Origin: Candidatus Obscuribacterales bacterium
Lineage (GTDB): Bacteria > Cyanobacteriota > Vampirovibrionia > Obscuribacterales > Obscuribacteraceae
Length of the DNA: 41,091 nt
Reading direction: 5' to 3'
Assembly (NCBI GenBank): GCA_019744775.1
Contig: JAIETZ010000006.1
Location: 1-41,091 of the forward strand
The position numbers were made by a program, and so were the translations under genes. Shown piece after piece: positions 1 through 8,023 of this stretch. The notes under the pieces are model-generated. The model did no database searches, was not told the DNA's origin, and was given only the letters and a program-made list of their open reading frames with translations. The first letter of the stretch is position 1, and each line of letters begins with the position of its first letter.

Positions 1-8
1 TAAAATTC

Positions 9-38
9 AAAAAAAAAGAGCCCTGCAAAGCAGAGCTC
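9..38 (-). terminator. Rho-independent terminator of tRNA-Ser
   Basis: Read on the minus strand, a 9-bp stem (GAGCTCTGC / GCAGGGCTC, one G-T wobble) with a TTT loop occupies 38-18 and is followed by an unbroken T-run at 17-9. It lies 8 nt past the 3' end of the tRNA gene, so it most likely ends the tRNA transcript. Confidence 0.9.
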
Positions 39-46
39 AAAAGATT

Positions 47-136
47 CGGAGAGGGTGGGATTTGAACCCACGGTACAGCTTTTGACCGTACAACTTCTTA
101 GCAGGAAGCCGCTTTCGACCACTCAGCCACCTCTCC
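47..136 (-). tRNA. tRNA-Ser (anticodon GCU)
   Basis: This is a 90-nt tRNA with a 7-bp acceptor stem (GGAGAGG at 136-130 paired with CCTCTCC at 54-48) and discriminator G at 47. The anticodon stem-loop is GCTTC-CTGCTAA-GAAGT, giving anticodon GCT, which reads AGC/AGU serine codons. The T-arm carries GGTTCAAATCC. A long variable arm (around GTACGG...CTGTAC) between anticodon arm and T-arm marks it as class II, as expected for serine. The 3' CCA is not encoded. A strong terminator follows immediately. Confidence 0.97.
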
Positions 137-171
137 AGGACCTAGAAATATATCATATGCTGAATCAAAGA

Positions 172-266
172 AGCGAAGCAAGGGCGGCGATGAGCCGTCC
201 GCCGCTAGCGCACTCCCACAGCCGGATGGCAAGCGAAGGTGCTGGCTTTGCAGCACCGGAGCGTTA
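172..266 (+). repeat. Three-hairpin intergenic repeat, copy A
   Basis: This 95-bp element matches 8635-8730 along its whole length. It starts AGCGAAGCAAGGG, ends CACCGGAGCGTTA and contains three hairpins. The first is GGGCGGC-GATGA-GCCGTCC (182-200), the second GCC-GGAT-GGC (221-230), and the third GGTGCTG-GCTTTG-CAGCACC (238-257). The corresponding stems in copy B have different bases but still pair. The element abuts the stop codon of cdsA, lying antisense to that gene. Its function is unknown. Confidence 0.8.
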
Positions 267-1163
267 CTAAAGAATCCCTAATACGACGAGACAAACCCAG
301 TAGTAAGCAATCGGAGCTGCGATGATTAAGCTGTCGCCTCGGTCAAGCATGCCGCCGTGTCCTGGAATAAGCGCGCTCGAGTCCTTAAACCCGGCGTCGC
401 GTTTCAACAGAGATTCGCAAAGATCACCAAGTTGGGCAGCCACTGAAAGCACGGCTCCCATAAAGGGTGCCTGCCAGTAACGGAATTGAAATGGGTGATT
501 GGGAAAAAGATAGTTGTCGGCGACATAGCAAACAAGACACGAGAAAAATATTGATGCAACTAGTCCGCCAATTGCACCTTCAACGGTTTTCTTGGGACTG
601 ACTTGCGGATACAAAAGAGTCTTGCCGAATCTCTTTCCAATTACATAGGCAAAGACATCAGTCGCCCAGACGATAAATAGAGTTGCCCAAACATACGCCA
701 GTCCAGGTTGTTGCAATGGATTGAACGGAAGTTCAGTCATATTTGGTGGTATGAGCGTGCGCAACATAACTAGATGGCTAGGCATCCAACCAACGTAAAT
801 AAATCCAAGCACGGTGGTGGCGATATCCGCAATTGTTGCCGGTGGATTTTCATGACGGAAAAGCAATCGAAAGAATGATGTGCAAACTCCAACAGTTAAA
901 ACAACAGGCAAATGCTCAATAGAAAAATCCCAGGAAAGATTCAATCCAGGAATTGCCGGCAACGCAGCAAGCACAAAAAATGCAATGACCATGCTACGAA
1001 TAATTCTTGGCGATGGATTCATACCCTTAGCCCGTGTCATGGCAATATATTCTTCACCAGCTAGTAATGAAACCGCACAAAGAGCAATTGCCAGAAACAC
1101 ACCGCCGGCCATAATGCTGCCGACGGCAACTGCAAACATCAGCCATCCCCAGAGCACTCTCAT
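267..1163 (-). CDS. cdsA: Phosphatidate cytidylyltransferase (CDP-diacylglycerol synthase)
   Basis: The enzyme transfers CMP from CTP to phosphatidic acid to make CDP-diacylglycerol, the branch-point precursor of bacterial phospholipids, in the inner membrane. The 298-residue protein is a string of hydrophobic segments and ends with the CdsA family signature: SLLKR at 251, then FKD, and HGGMLDR ending near residue 275. The length is normal for CdsA. The ATG overlaps the TGA of the upstream YibE/F gene by 4 nt (ATGA), so the two are probably translationally coupled as the last genes of a ruvB operon. The stop codon abuts the three-hairpin repeat at 172-266. Confidence 0.95.
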   Translation of the reverse strand: MRVLWGWLMFAVAVGSIMAGGVFLAIALCAVSLLAGEEYIAMTRAKGMNPSPRIIRSMVIAFFVLAALPAIPGLNLSWDFSIEHLPVVLTVGVCTSFFRLLFRHENPPATIADIATTVLGFIYVGWMPSHLVMLRTLIPPNMTELPFNPLQQPGLAYVWATLFIVWATDVFAYVIGKRFGKTLLYPQVSPKKTVEGAIGGLVASIFFSCLVCYVADNYLFPNHPFQFRYWQAPFMGAVLSVAAQLGDLCESLLKRDAGFKDSSALIPGHGGMLDRGDSLIIAAPIAYYWVCLVVLGIL

Positions 1164-2341
1164 AGCTTCACCCCGGGATCGGAATTCGTCTTCGATGCAT
1201 TGAATGACTTCATATCTGCACTGTCTTTGCTATGGGACATGAGACGAGCGGATATGAGAGCCGTTAATGGAATAGTTAACACCAGTCCAATGCTGCCTGA
1301 AAGCGCAGCTGCTATTTCAGTCGCCAAAAGATCAAGATTCAAAAGCTTTATCGAAGGCATTTGTGCAACCAACAACAAAAGTGGCAACGCACTTCCAGCG
1401 TAAGCCAACACAAGCGTATTGGTCATCGTGCCCATAATGTCGCGACCAACATTCATACCGGACTTGTACAAATCAGCCACGGTCAAAGTCTTATCCGTGG
1501 AACTTACTTCAGCAACACTGGAAGCAATTGAAATTGCCACATCCATAATGACGCCCAATGCTCCGATAAGCATTCCCGCTGCCAAAAGTCCGCTGTAGAA
1601 CTTAAGCGGCACGCCGGCAAGAGTCGCTCTTAGGATTTGCGCTTCTTCACTGGTCAATCCCGTAAGTGGAGCGGTAATGATAACCACATAGGAAATGAGC
1701 CCGGCAACAATGACCCCGCCAATGGTTCCTAAAATTGCGGCATATGCTTTCTTACTGAAGCCGGCAACCAAAAGCATTGAACTTGCTGTAGCTACAAGAC
1801 AAATTCCTGTCGCAATGAGCAAGGGATTGCCGCCCTGAAGACTCAAAGGCAAAAGCACAAAGGCAATTAGCGCTACACAGATAACGAGACCGGCAAGTGA
1901 CTTAATGCCTTTCTTACCGCCAAAAATTAGAAACACCGTTAGGAAAGCTGCAAACAACCAACCAAGAATTGGCGCGCGGTGGTAATCGGAAATATTTACT
2001 TCACTATGTCCATTCTTGTCAGTGATAACAGACAAGATAAGTTCTTGCCCTGGTTTAATATTTATATTGTAAGCAGGGTTGTCCGTAACTTCGTTGGTTA
2101 CGGTAACGGTTGCGCCCTTAAGCGTGCCTTCCAATATATTCACTTCAACCAATTGCTGCCCGCTAACGATACCGGTTGATTGTTGCAACGCTTGGTTAAT
2201 TGACGGCTGAGAAATTTTCAGCACCTTACCCGCTACAAAATCTTCTTTCAATTCGTCAATGGCAAAAGCAGGCAACAGAGAAATCACCATCAGCATAGTG
2301 GCCACGACAATCACTTGAAAGAAGCTTTTCAAATTAGCCAA
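1160..2341 (-). CDS. YibE/F-like multi-spanning membrane protein
   Basis: The protein has an N-terminal signal sequence ending in AFA. It continues with a roughly 90-residue extracytoplasmic beta-rich domain (a VEVNILEGTLKGATVTV-like stretch) and about eight membrane helices. The second half, with GALGVIMDVAISIASSV and GRDIMGTMTNTLVLAY, is characteristic of the YibE/F family, whose transport role is not settled. No ATG fits the N-terminus. TTG at 2341 is chosen because it overlaps the ruvB stop and follows a purine-rich AAGGCGAAGAGA. A TTG at 2359, overlapping ruvB by 26 nt, is the alternative. The gene sits between ruvB and cdsA with overlaps at both ends, so it is co-transcribed with them. 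Confidence 0.85.
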   Translation of the reverse strand: MANLKSFFQVIVVATMLMVISLLPAFAIDELKEDFVAGKVLKISQPSINQALQQSTGIVSGQQLVEVNILEGTLKGATVTVTNEVTDNPAYNINIKPGQELILSVITDKNGHSEVNISDYHRAPILGWLFAAFLTVFLIFGGKKGIKSLAGLVICVALIAFVLLPLSLQGGNPLLIATGICLVATASSMLLVAGFSKKAYAAILGTIGGVIVAGLISYVVIITAPLTGLTSEEAQILRATLAGVPLKFYSGLLAAGMLIGALGVIMDVAISIASSVAEVSSTDKTLTVADLYKSGMNVGRDIMGTMTNTLVLAYAGSALPLLLLVAQMPSIKLLNLDLLATEIAAALSGSIGLVLTIPLTALISARLMSHSKDSADMKSFNASKTNSDPGVKL

Positions 2342-3500
2342 TCTCTTCGCCTTCTTCAAATTCCAGGCTCAACTGCAAGCCGTTAAACTTACGTCCAAGA
2401 TGTTTGTACGCGGCAGGTGTAGCCATGCGTCCTCTAGGAGTCCTTTGCACAAAGCCTCTTTGAATTAAAAATGGCTCGTACACATCTTCCAAAGTATTGC
2501 TGTCTTCACCAAGCGTTGCAGCAATGGTATCGATGCCGACAGGACCGCCGCCATAACTATCAATAAGAATTTCCAGAAATCTTCTATCAGTTGGATCGAG
2601 ACCTAATGCATCAACTTGATACGTGTTCAATGCTTCTTCTGCCAATGCACGATTAACGGAAGTCTTTTCTTTGTATTGGGCAAAATCTCGCACCAGCCTT
2701 ACCAGCCTATTTGCAATACGTGGCGTGCCACGCGATCTAGCTGCTACAACTTCTACACCATCGGCTTCGATGCGAACATTCAAAATGCCTGCTGTTCTGT
2801 GAACGATAGAGGCCAATTCTTCCAGCCCGTAATATTCAAGGCGAAGAACAAATCCAAATCGATCACGCAGAGCGTTCGAGATCATTCCTGCTTTAGTCGT
2901 TGCACCAATTAGAGTGAAACGCGGTAGAGGCAATCTCATACTGCGTGTTGCATGCCCCTTACCAGTTGTTAAATCAATGACGAAATCTTCAACGGCCGGA
3001 TAAAGCAATTCTTCCGCCACGCGGCTCAACCGATGAATCTCATCGATAAACAAAACATCATGCGCTTCCAACTGGTGCACAAGACCAATGATGTCGCGCG
3101 GACGCTCAAGAGATGGTCCTGATGTGATGTGCAACTTGGAACCCATTTCATTGGCAATTACGTGAGCCAAAGTTGTTTTACCCAATCCAGGTGGACCGTA
3201 AAAGAGAATATGGTCCATCGCTTCGCCACGCGATTTAGCTGCGGCAATTGACATCTCTAAAATTGATTTCAGACGAGCCTGTCCAATGTACTCAGCAATA
3301 CCCTTTGGTCTAAGGCTCAAATCAATGCTTTTATCAGAGGCAAATTCCTCACCTGACAAAATTTTAGACCTGTTATTTTTAGGAGCGGAGCTAGGTCCCG
3401 GATTGCCTTGAGTCTCCGAAACAATTGGCGTCACAGACGGCTTTCCGCCGCTTGCGCGCCGAGGTTCGGCATCTTCAGCAAAGCTCGATTTAATAGTCAT
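2334..3500 (-). CDS. ruvB: Holliday junction branch migration helicase RuvB
   Basis: RuvB is the AAA+ motor that, with RuvA and RuvC, drives branch migration of Holliday junctions during recombination and repair. The core carries Walker A GPPGLGKTT, Walker B DEIHR, the GATTKAG sensor region, an RDRFG arginine segment, and a C-terminal winged-helix region ending in RTPRGRMATP. A Pro/Ser-rich extension of roughly 50 residues precedes the usual RuvB start. ATG codons exist at 3521, 3506 and 3500. The one at 3500 is preferred because a perfect TATAAT (3512-3507) lies exactly 6 nt before it, which suggests a leaderless transcript. No Shine-Dalgarno precedes any of the three. It is the first gene of the ruvB-yibE/F-cdsA operon. 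Confidence 0.96.
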   Translation of the reverse strand: MTIKSSFAEDAEPRRASGGKPSVTPIVSETQGNPGPSSAPKNNRSKILSGEEFASDKSIDLSLRPKGIAEYIGQARLKSILEMSIAAAKSRGEAMDHILFYGPPGLGKTTLAHVIANEMGSKLHITSGPSLERPRDIIGLVHQLEAHDVLFIDEIHRLSRVAEELLYPAVEDFVIDLTTGKGHATRSMRLPLPRFTLIGATTKAGMISNALRDRFGFVLRLEYYGLEELASIVHRTAGILNVRIEADGVEVVAARSRGTPRIANRLVRLVRDFAQYKEKTSVNRALAEEALNTYQVDALGLDPTDRRFLEILIDSYGGGPVGIDTIAATLGEDSNTLEDVYEPFLIQRGFVQRTPRGRMATPAAYKHLGRKFNGLQLSLEFEEGEEIG

Positions 3501-3506
3501 CGCCAT

Positions 3507-3512
3507 ATTATA
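3507..3512 (-). promoter_or_regulatory. Candidate -10 box of ruvB (leaderless start)
   Basis: TATAAT on the minus strand is followed by 6 nt and then the ATG at 3500. Transcription would start on or next to the start codon. No convincing -35 box was seen. Confidence 0.45.
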
Positions 3513-3567
3513 AGGTGACATTTACGGTTAATGAGAAATTCTTCAAGGTACTCAGGGCAAGCGACCA

Positions 3568-3573
3568 TATAAT
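3568..3573 (+). promoter_or_regulatory. Candidate -10 box of the glycosyltransferase gene (leaderless start)
   Basis: TATAAT is followed by 6 nt and the ATG at 3580, the same geometry as on the opposite strand for ruvB. There is no Shine-Dalgarno sequence and no clear -35 box. The two divergent promoters lie within about 75 bp. Confidence 0.45.
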
Positions 3574-3579
3574 GTCAAC

Positions 3580-4629
3580 ATGCCAATAGAGTCATCTATC
3601 CAAAACAATGTTATGGCAGCGTCGGCGCAGATTGAAGCGCCCGCAGCTTCCACGCCTGCACTTATTCCGTCAAATCCTGAATTGTCGGTGATTATTCCTG
3701 TTCTCAACGAAATTGAGAATCTGGAAAGGCTGCACAAGCAAATAACAACAAATTTGGCCGGTCTCAACCGCGCCTTTGAGGTTATTTACGTTGACGACGG
3801 ATCGACAGACGGCTCCTATGAATTGCTTTCAAAAATTGCCGCCAAAGACATGCGCGTCAAAGTCGTAAAATTCGTGCGCAATTTTGGTCAAACAGCAGCA
3901 TTGGCTTGCGGTATCGATCACGCAGCCGGTGACATTCTTATTCCAATGGATGCCGACTTACAAAATGATCCTGCCGACATCGAACAACTGATTCAAAAGC
4001 TGGAACAAGGCTATGATGTGGTGAGCGGCTGGCGCAAAGAACGTCAGGACGAACTTTTCTTGAGACTCATCCCATCATGGTGCGCCAACAAATTGATTTC
4101 CGTTATTAGCGGCGTGCGCCTACATGATTATGGCTGCTCACTGAAGGCTTATCGTCGCGAAGTAATTAAAGACATTCGCCTCTATGGTGAAATGCACCGC
4201 TTTGTACCCATCTATGCAAGCTGGGTAGGCGCGAAAGTCACGGAAATGCCTGTTACTCACCATGCCCGCCAATTCGGCAAGTCGAAATACGGCATTGAAC
4301 GCACCTTCAAGGTCATCCTTGATCTCATGACCGTCAAATTTCTCTCGTCCTATGCAACCAAGCCAATTTACGTATTCGGCTCGGCCGGTCTTTGGTCCTT
4401 TGTGGCAGCGGCAGCCGGCTTTACCTGGATGGTCATCCTCAAGTTTTTCTACAATTGCACCTTCATTCAAACACCACTGCCTGTGCTTGTAGCCATGTTT
4501 TTCATGCTCGGTATCCAGTTCATTCTCATGGGACTTTTGGCTGAAATCCTCATGCGCACCTATCACGAGTCCCAGGACAAGCGCATTTACATAGTAAAGT
4601 CATCTATTAACTGCCAGAGCGACAGATAA
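3580..4629 (+). CDS. Family 2 glycosyltransferase, polyprenol-phosphate sugar transferase type (GtrB/DPM1-like)
   Basis: The protein probably transfers a sugar from a nucleotide sugar to undecaprenyl phosphate on the cytoplasmic face, for later wall or surface glycan modification. An N-terminal GT-A domain begins near residue 35 with LSVIIPVLNEIENL. It continues with VDDGSTDGS and the metal-binding DADLQNDP, and with FGKSKYG near the end of the catalytic part. Two long hydrophobic segments in the last 100 residues (FVAAAAGFTWMVI and VAMFFMLGIQFILMGLLAEI) match the GtrB/DPM1 architecture. The 349-residue length is normal. The gene is divergent from ruvB. The sugar donor cannot be told from sequence. 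Confidence 0.88.
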   Translation: MPIESSIQNNVMAASAQIEAPAASTPALIPSNPELSVIIPVLNEIENLERLHKQITTNLAGLNRAFEVIYVDDGSTDGSYELLSKIAAKDMRVKVVKFVRNFGQTAALACGIDHAAGDILIPMDADLQNDPADIEQLIQKLEQGYDVVSGWRKERQDELFLRLIPSWCANKLISVISGVRLHDYGCSLKAYRREVIKDIRLYGEMHRFVPIYASWVGAKVTEMPVTHHARQFGKSKYGIERTFKVILDLMTVKFLSSYATKPIYVFGSAGLWSFVAAAAGFTWMVILKFFYNCTFIQTPLPVLVAMFFMLGIQFILMGLLAEILMRTYHESQDKRIYIVKSSINCQSDR

Positions 4630-4727
4630 AGTAGCTTAGCCTTGAGAAAGAACACCTAAGATGCGCTTGTAGCGCTACAATTAGATATTGCGGATATCGG
4701 TTTTAAGCATTTCATAGAAGAAGAGAA

Positions 4728-6740
4728 ATGGCACCCACCAAGGAACAAGCAGGAATCGACTTCCTACATCCTGGGGCAGAATTAGGTTATTGGCTGGCAG
4801 TTGTAGTAGCCGGCTACATTGGTCTTGTCTTTGCATTAGGCGCTCCCCACATTTTCAATCAGCGGATTGAAGTGGGAGAAGTTGCCACTAAAAATATCAT
4901 CGCTAAAAAATCCATGCAGGTCGTAGATGAGCTGGCAACGCATAGAGCACGTGATTTTGCCAGACATGCAGTAGCGCCCGTGCTGAAATGGGACCATAGC
5001 GCCGACGATAGAATTATCACCCGCCTGAATAAGGCATTGGAAAGCGGGATTTACTCAAATACTTACAGCGCGGATCAAAAAGCTCAAGTCATTCAATCAA
5101 CAAAACAATTGCTCAAGATAAGTCCGCTTTTGCCTGAACAAGATCAAAAGCAATTGCAGCTTTCCGCCTTGGAAGTCTTGCCGGCGAACTGGGATGCCGG
5201 ACTAAGAGCTAAAACGGCACACTTAATTGCGGCGTGCCTTGAATCTAATGTACTTCTCGATACGGAAGCCACCAAAGCAAAAGGTGAGCAAGCGGCGCGT
5301 CAAATTGATCCGGTGATGAAAGAGGTCAAGAAAGGTGACCTGATTGTCCAGCGCGGACATGTAGTATCAGCAGAACACGTGCACACGTTGAGCACAGTCG
5401 GTGGAAATCAGGAAAGAGATACAGCCGCTCTCATGAGCCTTTGCCTTTCATTGCTGGCTGCATTTGTCTTGACCGGCATTTTCCTCTGGTCGTATGAACC
5501 ACGGCATATGTTCTCACATTCATCGATTGGTTTGATATGCACAATTTGTGTAGTCACATCATCTATCGCAGCTTTTGCCGGCGCACAGTACCCGCAGTTT
5601 ATTCCATTGCCTGCGGCGGCCCTGGTGATGACTATTTTCCTTGGACCGCGAATTGCTGCCGTCATTGCAATGCTGTTGATCATCTTCCTATATACAGACA
5701 GCCTGCTGAAAATTCCTGATCTCATTGCACTGGGCACAGCTTCAATGTTTGCCTTGGGTGGACGCATATCAGATCGCCAACACCTGATGTTGCGTGGAGT
5801 ATTAATTGGATTAACTCAAGCCGGTGCTTACTTTGCGGTTGTACTTCTAACCCAATCGGCTCATTCGGTATCGGAACTCGTTGCCGACCTCACTTTGCAA
5901 TTACTCGGCGGTCTATCATCGGCTATTGTGGCCATAGGCAGCTTGCCATTCCTGGAAAATCTCTTTGGTGTTGTGACACCATTTCGTCTTGCTGAATTGA
6001 CTGACCCCACACAACCTTTATTGCGGCAATTAGAAGATAGAGCACCCGGTACATATCAGCACAGCCTCGCTGTGGCCAATCTTGCTGAAGCAGGCGCTAA
6101 AGCAATTGGCGCTGATGCCAATCTTGCCCGCACAGGTTCGCTCTATCACGACATAGGCAAACTTGTTCGTCCGGTTTATTTTATTGAAAATCAACTAGGC
6201 AATAAGAATCCTCATGATGAAATTTCACCAGAAGAAAGTAGAGATCGTGTGCTTGCCCACGTAACGGACGGCATAACACTTGCACACAAATATGGTCTAC
6301 CGAAAATCGTGCAAGACTTCATTCCGCAACATCAAGGCACAACAGTGATGGCATATTTCTATCACAAGGCATGTTTGCGCGATGGCACGGAAAACGTTAA
6401 CACTTCGTTTTACAGATACCCAGGGCCTAAGCCACAGTCAAAAGAAGCGGCAATTGTAATGCTTGCCGACGTATCGGAAGCAGTTACACACAGCATGCGC
6501 GACCCCAGCGAAGAAGAGGTTGAAGCTGCTATTTCCGCAGTATTTAAGGCTCGTACCGACGACGGGCAATTTACGGAATCAGGAATGACCGCCCAAGATC
6601 TTGAAAAGGTGAAAAAAGCTTTCGGTCGAGTATGGCGCACTTTGCACCACGAAAGGCTAAAATATCCCTCCACAACCACTGGTCGGATGCCATCACCTCC
6701 GGATTCAGTAGCTCCTTCGCCCGAGGAAGGTTGTTGTTAG
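4728..6740 (+). CDS. PgpH-like 7TM receptor with cytoplasmic HD domain (cyclic-di-AMP phosphodiesterase)
   Basis: PgpH-type proteins hydrolyse cyclic di-AMP to pApA in response to signals sensed by an extracytoplasmic region. Here one N-terminal membrane helix (about residues 16-38) precedes a roughly 210-residue external domain. A seven-helix membrane block runs from about residue 235 to 420, and then an HD domain follows. HD residues are visible: H445 in TYQHS, H474-D475 in YHDIGK, a later His in AHVTDG, and PQHQGT. The surrounding wording (APGTYQHSLAVANLAEA, RPVYFIENQ, NPHDEISPE, AYFYHKA) is highly characteristic of PgpH. The start has a purine-rich GAAGAAGAG upstream. Residues after about 650 form a Pro/Ser-rich tail. 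YbeY, often adjacent in other bacteria, is not here. Confidence 0.92.
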   Translation: MAPTKEQAGIDFLHPGAELGYWLAVVVAGYIGLVFALGAPHIFNQRIEVGEVATKNIIAKKSMQVVDELATHRARDFARHAVAPVLKWDHSADDRIITRLNKALESGIYSNTYSADQKAQVIQSTKQLLKISPLLPEQDQKQLQLSALEVLPANWDAGLRAKTAHLIAACLESNVLLDTEATKAKGEQAARQIDPVMKEVKKGDLIVQRGHVVSAEHVHTLSTVGGNQERDTAALMSLCLSLLAAFVLTGIFLWSYEPRHMFSHSSIGLICTICVVTSSIAAFAGAQYPQFIPLPAAALVMTIFLGPRIAAVIAMLLIIFLYTDSLLKIPDLIALGTASMFALGGRISDRQHLMLRGVLIGLTQAGAYFAVVLLTQSAHSVSELVADLTLQLLGGLSSAIVAIGSLPFLENLFGVVTPFRLAELTDPTQPLLRQLEDRAPGTYQHSLAVANLAEAGAKAIGADANLARTGSLYHDIGKLVRPVYFIENQLGNKNPHDEISPEESRDRVLAHVTDGITLAHKYGLPKIVQDFIPQHQGTTVMAYFYHKACLRDGTENVNTSFYRYPGPKPQSKEAAIVMLADVSEAVTHSMRDPSEEEVEAAISAVFKARTDDGQFTESGMTAQDLEKVKKAFGRVWRTLHHERLKYPSTTTGRMPSPPDSVAPSPEEGCC

Positions 6741-6765
6741 GAAGGACTGGATCGCTTGATAGCTC

Positions 6766-6793
6766 AAAAGGTTTAAAGTGGATTTAACCTTTC
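6766..6793 (+). terminator. Weak hairpin downstream of the PgpH-like gene
   Basis: AAAGGTTTAAA and TTTAACCTTT can form a 10-bp stem with one bulged T and a short loop, 26 nt after the stop codon. There is only a partial U-rich tail, so termination is plausible but not certain. Confidence 0.35.
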
Positions 6794-6820
6794 TGATAAT
6801 TAAATGGATCAAATTTATGA

Positions 6821-6826
6821 TCTAAT
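6821..6826 (+). promoter_or_regulatory. Candidate -10 box of the Rieske oxygenase gene (leaderless start)
   Basis: TCTAAT (5/6 match to TATAAT) is followed by TAGGGC and the ATG at 6833, again a 6-nt gap. AGGG overlaps the position where a weak Shine-Dalgarno could sit, so a leadered start is not excluded. Confidence 0.35.
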
Positions 6827-6832
6827 TAGGGC

Positions 6833-7981
6833 ATGACTTGGAGACCGATGAGCCCTAATTTCACATACAGCACGCAGATGTCGTCGTTCGTGGCGCCACC
6901 TGTCAACGATGAGACGTCCGCCAAACAAGATGTCTTACCGGTTGGCTTAACGTATGTCGATCACATGTGGTATTTCGCGCTATCCGGAAAGGCCCTTAAG
7001 CCAGGCAAAATGACTGCCAAAGTAATGCTCGGTCAACCAATACTTATTGGTCGCGATCGTGACGGCAAAGTGTTTGCCATGAAAGACATTTGCCCGCACC
7101 AGGCTGTACCTTTATCCAAAGGTCGCTTTGATGGTTGCGAAGTCGAGTGTTGCTTCCACGGCTGGAAATTTGATACTGAAGGTGTCTGCACAGAAATTCC
7201 TTCACTTGTTGAAGGTCAATCAATCAACTTGTGCAAGATAGCCACCCAGGCATATCCGTGCAGAGAAGTGCAGGGTAATATCTGGGTCTACTTCGGCAAG
7301 CACAAAGAAAATACACCGGAAGTTCCAAGTGCTCCAGGACTAGATGGAATTTCCTATGATCAGACAACAACTACACTTTATTTGCCCACGCATATTGATT
7401 ATGCCGCCGCGGCGTTAATTGATACGGCTCATGTTCCATACGTGCACAATGCCTGGTGGTGGCGTTCCGCTCGCGTGCTCAAAGAAAAGACAAAGACTTA
7501 TGTACCTGAAGGTACCGGCTGGACAATGGTGCGCCACAAGCCATCTAAGCACTCAATGATTTTCAAACTAATAGGCGATTATATCGAAACTGAAATTAGT
7601 TTCCGTCTGCCTGCCTGCCGCCGTGAATACATTGTCTTTGGTGGACGCACAATACTTTCCGGCATCACAACGTTGACTCCTATTGATGAAAACACAACGG
7701 AGTTAAACCACACAACCTACTGGACAATTAGAGGATTCAAACCACTTGTTGAACCAATAATTCAATATTTCGTCCGCGTGTTTTTAGGACAAGATGCCAC
7801 CATTGCCCAAATGCAAGCTGAAGTCTTGAAGTACAAACCGGATTTGATCATGACCATCAAAGATGTGGGCACGCCGGGCAACTGGTATTTCCAACTCAAA
7901 AGAAATTGGAACTACGCTGCCGCCAAAGGCATTCCGTTCGTAAATCCGATCAAAGAGAAAGTCTTAAAGTGGCGGACATGA
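6833..7981 (+). CDS. Rieske non-heme iron oxygenase (PaO/vanillate demethylase-like)
   Basis: This is a terminal oxygenase that should use a Rieske [2Fe-2S] cluster and a mononuclear iron to oxidise an aromatic or tetrapyrrole-like substrate. The Rieske ligands are C87, H89, C106 and H109 (C-P-H, 16 residues, C-C-F-H). The catalytic iron site is visible as DTAHVPYVH (Asp and two His), with a later FLGQDATIAQMQ that probably supplies the third carboxylate. The 382-residue length fits the family. No ferredoxin or reductase gene is nearby, so electrons must come from elsewhere. Met6 and Met15 are alternative starts. The substrate is unknown. Confidence 0.85.
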   Translation: MTWRPMSPNFTYSTQMSSFVAPPVNDETSAKQDVLPVGLTYVDHMWYFALSGKALKPGKMTAKVMLGQPILIGRDRDGKVFAMKDICPHQAVPLSKGRFDGCEVECCFHGWKFDTEGVCTEIPSLVEGQSINLCKIATQAYPCREVQGNIWVYFGKHKENTPEVPSAPGLDGISYDQTTTTLYLPTHIDYAAAALIDTAHVPYVHNAWWWRSARVLKEKTKTYVPEGTGWTMVRHKPSKHSMIFKLIGDYIETEISFRLPACRREYIVFGGRTILSGITTLTPIDENTTELNHTTYWTIRGFKPLVEPIIQYFVRVFLGQDATIAQMQAEVLKYKPDLIMTIKDVGTPGNWYFQLKRNWNYAAAKGIPFVNPIKEKVLKWRT

Positions 7982-7995
7982 TCTCGGTTCTGTAC

Positions 7996-8018
7996 GCGCA
8001 TTGCATGCGCCCTTTTTT
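7996..8018 (+). terminator. Terminator hairpin made from a GCGCAT palindrome
   Basis: GCGCAT-TGC-ATGCGC (7996-8010) forms a 6-bp stem, followed by CC and six Ts (8013-8018). It lies 15 nt after the Rieske gene, in the gap before the convergent rsmD. The same palindrome, in reverse orientation, occurs at 13217-13235, so this terminator appears to be a copy of a dispersed repeat. Confidence 0.75.
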
Positions 8019-8023
8019 GTGCC

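Noticed and set aside
55-270. A 71-codon plus-strand open frame
   Set aside because: It lies across the tRNA gene (antisense) and repeat copy A.
4667-4680. 14-bp perfect palindrome TTGTAGCGCTACAA upstream of the PgpH-like gene
   Set aside because: One to three palindromes of this length are expected by chance in a window this long, and no second copy or clear promoter context supports it.
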